A stretch of DNA of 15,123 nucleotides from Streptosporangiaceae bacterium (GTDB taxonomy: Bacteria > Actinomycetota > Actinomycetes > Streptosporangiales > Streptosporangiaceae), in contig JASHTQ010000187.1 of NCBI GenBank assembly GCA_030040475.1, forward strand, positions 1-15,123, given 5' to 3'. This document shows, piece by piece, positions 12,548 through 15,123 of the stretch (the first letter of the stretch is position 1; the number at the start of each line of letters is the position of its first letter). The notes beneath the pieces are model-generated. The model was not told where the DNA came from and searched no databases. It saw only the letters and a list, made by a program, of their open reading frames with translations. A program made the position numbers and the translations under genes.

Positions 12548-15045
12548 AGGCTCTCCCTGGATGGCACGGGGTCCAGCGCTTCGGCTTCGACGGGCAGGTA
12601 GACGTTGAAGCAGGAGCCCGCGGCGTCGTTGCTCGTCACCTCGAACCGGCCGCCGTGGGCCTGCACGATCCCCTTGGCGATGGACAGCCCGAGCCCCGCG
12701 CCCGCGGTCTTCCTCGGGCTGCTGCCGTTGCGGGTCGGGGGCATGCCGATGCCGTCGTCGAGGACGCTGATCGCCACCTGCTCCTGACCGGCCTTCTGCT
12801 CCACCGCGGCGGCCACGCTGACCTTGGTGCCTGGCGGGTTGTGGCCGAACGCGTTGTTGAGCAGGTTCACGAAGACCTGCTCCATGCGGTCGTGGTCGGC
12901 CCACACCACGGGCAGCGCGCCATCGCAGGTCAGCCGCACCGAGGCGGCGTGTTCTGGCGGCAGGCAGGCGATCGCCGCCTCGAGCACGAGCCTGATGTCG
13001 CACCAGTCGCGCTGCAGCCGCATGATGCCCGATTCGATCGCGGAGAAGTCGAGCAGGTCGTCGACCAGCCGGCCGAGGCGCGCCGACTCCGCGGCGATCC
13101 GGGCGAGGAACCGCTGCTGGGAATCGCCGTCCCAGGTCACGTCCGACTGCATGAGGCTGGACGCGTAGCCCCTGATGGCCGTCAGCGGGGTGCGCAGCTC
13201 GTGGCTCAGCCGGGACAGGAAGCCGCGCTGCAGCTCCCGGGACCGGCGCAGCGCCGCCGCCTCCTGGTGCGCGTGGCCGACCTCCTCGCGTTCCAGCGCG
13301 AGCCGCAGCGAGTGCGCCGCGTCCTCGAGCAGCGACGTCTCCTCCTTGGTCGGCGGCACCCTGCGCCAGCTCGCGAGCAGCACGGTCGGGCCGCCGGCCG
13401 CGAGGAAGGCGACCGCGCGGACCCGGTGCCTGCGGCTGATGTGCAGCTCCCGCGCCACGCCGTCGGGCAGCGTGCTCGACAGCGCGCTGCGCGCCATGGC
13501 CTGCAGCGCCGACGTGGCGGAGTCGGTGCCCTGCGGCCCGGCGTAGGCGCGCCAGCGGGCCGGCTGGGCCGGCTGGCCCGGCTGGCCCGGCTGGCCGGCC
13601 GGCTGGGTGAGCACCGCCACCTCCTCGGCCTGCAGCCCGCGACGCAGCGACTGGACCGCGATGACCAGCCCCTCGGCCACCGGGACCGGCCCGGCCAGCG
13701 TTTCCAGCATCTCCCTGATCGTCTCGAGGACCCGGTTCCTCGTGGTGACCTGGTCCAGGAGCCGGTCGCGTTCGATGGCGCTGGCCGCGTAGCCGGCGTA
13801 GACGTTGACCAGGGCGAGCTCGTCCCGCTGCGGCGTGCCGTGCTGGGCGCGGAACACGGTGATGACCCCGCTGAGCCCGCTGGGGCCGAGCACGGGTACC
13901 GACCACGAGCTGGCCACCTTGGTGCTCTTGGCCAGGTCGCGGAAGTTCCGCCAGGCCTGGCCGATCCGCACGTTGTCGGCGATGACCGGCCGCTCGTCCG
14001 CCGCCGCCATGCCAGGCGGCCCGCCGGCCGGGCCGAACGGCAGCCTGGCCCACGGGTCGAGCTGGCCCTGGGTGAACCCCAGCGACGCGGCGCACAGCAG
14101 GTGCCTTTCCGCGGCCAGGTGCCGGTCGGAAATGAGGTGGATGCACAGCCGCTCGCTGCCCAGCGCCTGCCCGAGCGCGGACAAGATCAGCGACAGGCTG
14201 GAGGAGGGGTCGGCGCTGACCAGGCGGTCGGTGAGCCCGTGCAGCCTGGTCAGCTGGCGGCGGGCCGAGGAATCGACCTGCTGGCCCGACAGCAGGGCCA
14301 CCACGTCGTCGGGGTGCGTGTCCGACGGGCGCAGGTCCGCCACGATCCGGCCCTGCCGCAGCACCACGATGCGGTCGGCGAGCCGGAACATCTGGTCGAT
14401 GTCGTGGCAGGCGAGCAGGATCGTCGTACCCTGCTCGCGCAGCGTCAGGATCAGCTCCTCGACCTGGGCAGACTCCTTGACGCCGAGCGAGGCCGTGGGC
14501 TCGTCGAGCGCCAGCAGCCGCGGCCTGCTGCCCATCGCCCGGGCCACCGCGACCAGCTGCCGTTGCCCGCCTGACAGCAGCCGGACGCTGCGGGTGGTGT
14601 CCTTGAGGGGGATGCTGAGCGAGGCCAGGAGCTCGGCGGCCGCGGCGTGGAAGCGCGTCTCTGACATGATCAGGCGCTTGGACTCGCGGCCGAGCATGAT
14701 GTTGGCGGCGACGTCCAGGTTGTCGCACAGGGCGAGGTCCTGCCAGACAACCGCGATCCCGTGCCTGGCCGACGCGGCCGGGTCCGCGTGCATCCGCCAC
14801 CCGGCCATGTGGATCTCGCCGCTGGCCGGGGCCACGTCACCGGCGATGCAGCGGACCAGCGTGGTCTTGCCCGCGCCGTTCTCGCCGGCCAGCGCGACCA
14901 GTTCCCCCGGGTAGACGGTCAGGTCGATCCCTTGCAGGGCGTGCACCGGCCCGAACCTGGCGCTCAGGTTGGACACGGTCAGCAGCGGTGCGCTGGCGAG
15001 CCGGGCCGGCGATCCCCGCGTGGCGGGTTCGGACACGAGGGTCAT
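12544..15045 (-). CDS. Fused ABC-transporter ATPase, tandem GAF-like regions and histidine kinase
   Basis: This unusual 833-residue sensor kinase has a complete ABC cassette at its N-terminus (about 20-250). It carries Walker A GENGAGKT (54-61), Q-loop Q102 in VWQDLALCDNLD, signature SGGQR (158-162), Walker B D181-E182 and H-loop H214. The cassette resembles the ATPase of the downstream sugar transporter. Two GAF-like sensory regions follow (about 270-423 and 435-580), the second broken by a QPG-repeat linker (480-495). The kinase core is KdpD-like: HisKA with H615 in LSHELRTPL, the N-box NLLNNAFGHN (H735), DDGIG (763-767) and GAGLGLSIAKG. No signal peptide or transmembrane helix is seen, so it is cytoplasmic or permease-bound. 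The ATG at 15045 is preferred; an in-frame TTG at 15084 would add 13 residues, and neither has a strong ribosome site. The 4-bp overlap with the response regulator shows coupling. All catalytic residues of both ATP-binding modules look intact. Confidence 0.93.
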   Translation of the reverse strand: MTLVSEPATRGSPARLASAPLLTVSNLSARFGPVHALQGIDLTVYPGELVALAGENGAGKTTLVRCIAGDVAPASGEIHMAGWRMHADPAASARHGIAVVWQDLALCDNLDVAANIMLGRESKRLIMSETRFHAAAAELLASLSIPLKDTTRSVRLLSGGQRQLVAVARAMGSRPRLLALDEPTASLGVKESAQVEELILTLREQGTTILLACHDIDQMFRLADRIVVLRQGRIVADLRPSDTHPDDVVALLSGQQVDSSARRQLTRLHGLTDRLVSADPSSSLSLILSALGQALGSERLCIHLISDRHLAAERHLLCAASLGFTQGQLDPWARLPFGPAGGPPGMAAADERPVIADNVRIGQAWRNFRDLAKSTKVASSWSVPVLGPSGLSGVITVFRAQHGTPQRDELALVNVYAGYAASAIERDRLLDQVTTRNRVLETIREMLETLAGPVPVAEGLVIAVQSLRRGLQAEEVAVLTQPAGQPGQPGQPAQPARWRAYAGPQGTDSATSALQAMARSALSSTLPDGVARELHISRRHRVRAVAFLAAGGPTVLLASWRRVPPTKEETSLLEDAAHSLRLALEREEVGHAHQEAAALRRSRELQRGFLSRLSHELRTPLTAIRGYASSLMQSDVTWDGDSQQRFLARIAAESARLGRLVDDLLDFSAIESGIMRLQRDWCDIRLVLEAAIACLPPEHAASVRLTCDGALPVVWADHDRMEQVFVNLLNNAFGHNPPGTKVSVAAAVEQKAGQEQVAISVLDDGIGMPPTRNGSSPRKTAGAGLGLSIAKGIVQAHGGRFEVTSNDAAGSCFNVYLPVEAEALDPVPSRESL
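13571..13596. repeat. 9-bp tandem repeat in the kinase GAF2 linker
   Basis: GGCTGGCCC is repeated nearly three times (13571-13596), flanked by related degenerate units from 13561 to 13606. On the coding strand it gives a Gln-Pro-Gly/Ala linker inside the second GAF-like region. It keeps frame and is probably a flexible loop prone to length change. Confidence 0.8.
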
Positions 15046-15092
15046 CTCGTCATTGTCCGGCCTAAACCCCGCGTTGGCTACCAAGACCCGAC

Positions 15093-15123
15093 TTGACCAG
15101 GCATTTTCACGGTATTTAAATGC
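15093..15123 (+). promoter_or_regulatory. Outward-facing promoter with overlapping inverted repeat
   Basis: TTGACC (15093-15098) and TTAAAT (15116-15121) are exactly 17 nt apart, a good match to a vegetative promoter reading rightward out of the window. Overlapping it, GCATTT (15101-15106) and AAATGC (15118-15123) form an inverted repeat with an 11-nt spacer that could be an operator. The kinase gene diverges from here, so the region may control both directions. The window ends before any + strand gene is seen. Confidence 0.45.

Noticed and set aside
12655..14574. Long + strand ORF opposite the fused kinase
   Set aside because: It has low-complexity Arg/Gly/Ala composition and no motif, whereas the minus frame has complete ABC and kinase motifs.
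11840..14800. One 986-codon minus-strand ORF joining the response regulator to upstream sequence
   Set aside because: Only the last 235 codons are protein-like. The preceding part is a shadow of the kinase frame, and a GTG with a good ribosome site starts the regulator at 12547.

Overview
The window is very GC-rich (roughly 70% or more) with strong GC bias at third codon positions, frequent GTG starts and tightly packed genes. This fits a soil-type, high-GC actinomycete. I cannot place the genus from the sequence. I see no insertion sequence, phage gene, tRNA, rRNA or CRISPR array, so this looks like ordinary chromosome with several lineage-specific modules.

Left part (1-4812). It opens inside cydA, followed by a complete cydB; together they encode the cytochrome bd quinol oxidase. 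A secreted L,D-transpeptidase with a peptidoglycan-binding domain follows on the + strand. Convergent to it is a minus-strand group: a DMT-family transporter, a short frameshifted ORF that starts like an FAD-dependent oxidoreductase, and a SLOG/Rossmann-like nucleotide-binding protein.

Middle part (4813-7980). A TetM/Otr(A)-type ribosomal protection GTPase on the + strand is preceded by hairpins and a 34-codon upstream ORF that overlaps its start. Its 3' end overlaps by 44 bp a convergent minimal GntR regulator. Divergent from that regulator, a promoter-like sequence, an imperfect 25-bp tandem repeat and a perfect 15-bp-stem hairpin followed by TTTT suggest an unannotated transcript of about 100 nt. 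A carboxymuconolactone decarboxylase-family protein follows on the minus strand.

Right part (7980-15123). This is the most interesting section, and all of it reads leftward. First comes a cytoplasmic protein that fuses an ABC-transporter ATPase domain to two GAF-like regions and a KdpD-like histidine kinase core. A KdpE/OmpR-type response regulator overlaps it by 4 bp. After a 246-bp regulatory gap comes a xylose/ribose-type sugar ABC transporter (binding lipoprotein, ATPase, permease). The fused ABC domain closely resembles the transporter's own ATPase. I infer a transport-coupled two-component system: the kinase may dock on the permease through its ABC domain, and the regulator may control the transporter operon through 11-bp-spaced TTAAC repeats in the gap. 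At the right edge a second promoter-like sequence points outward.
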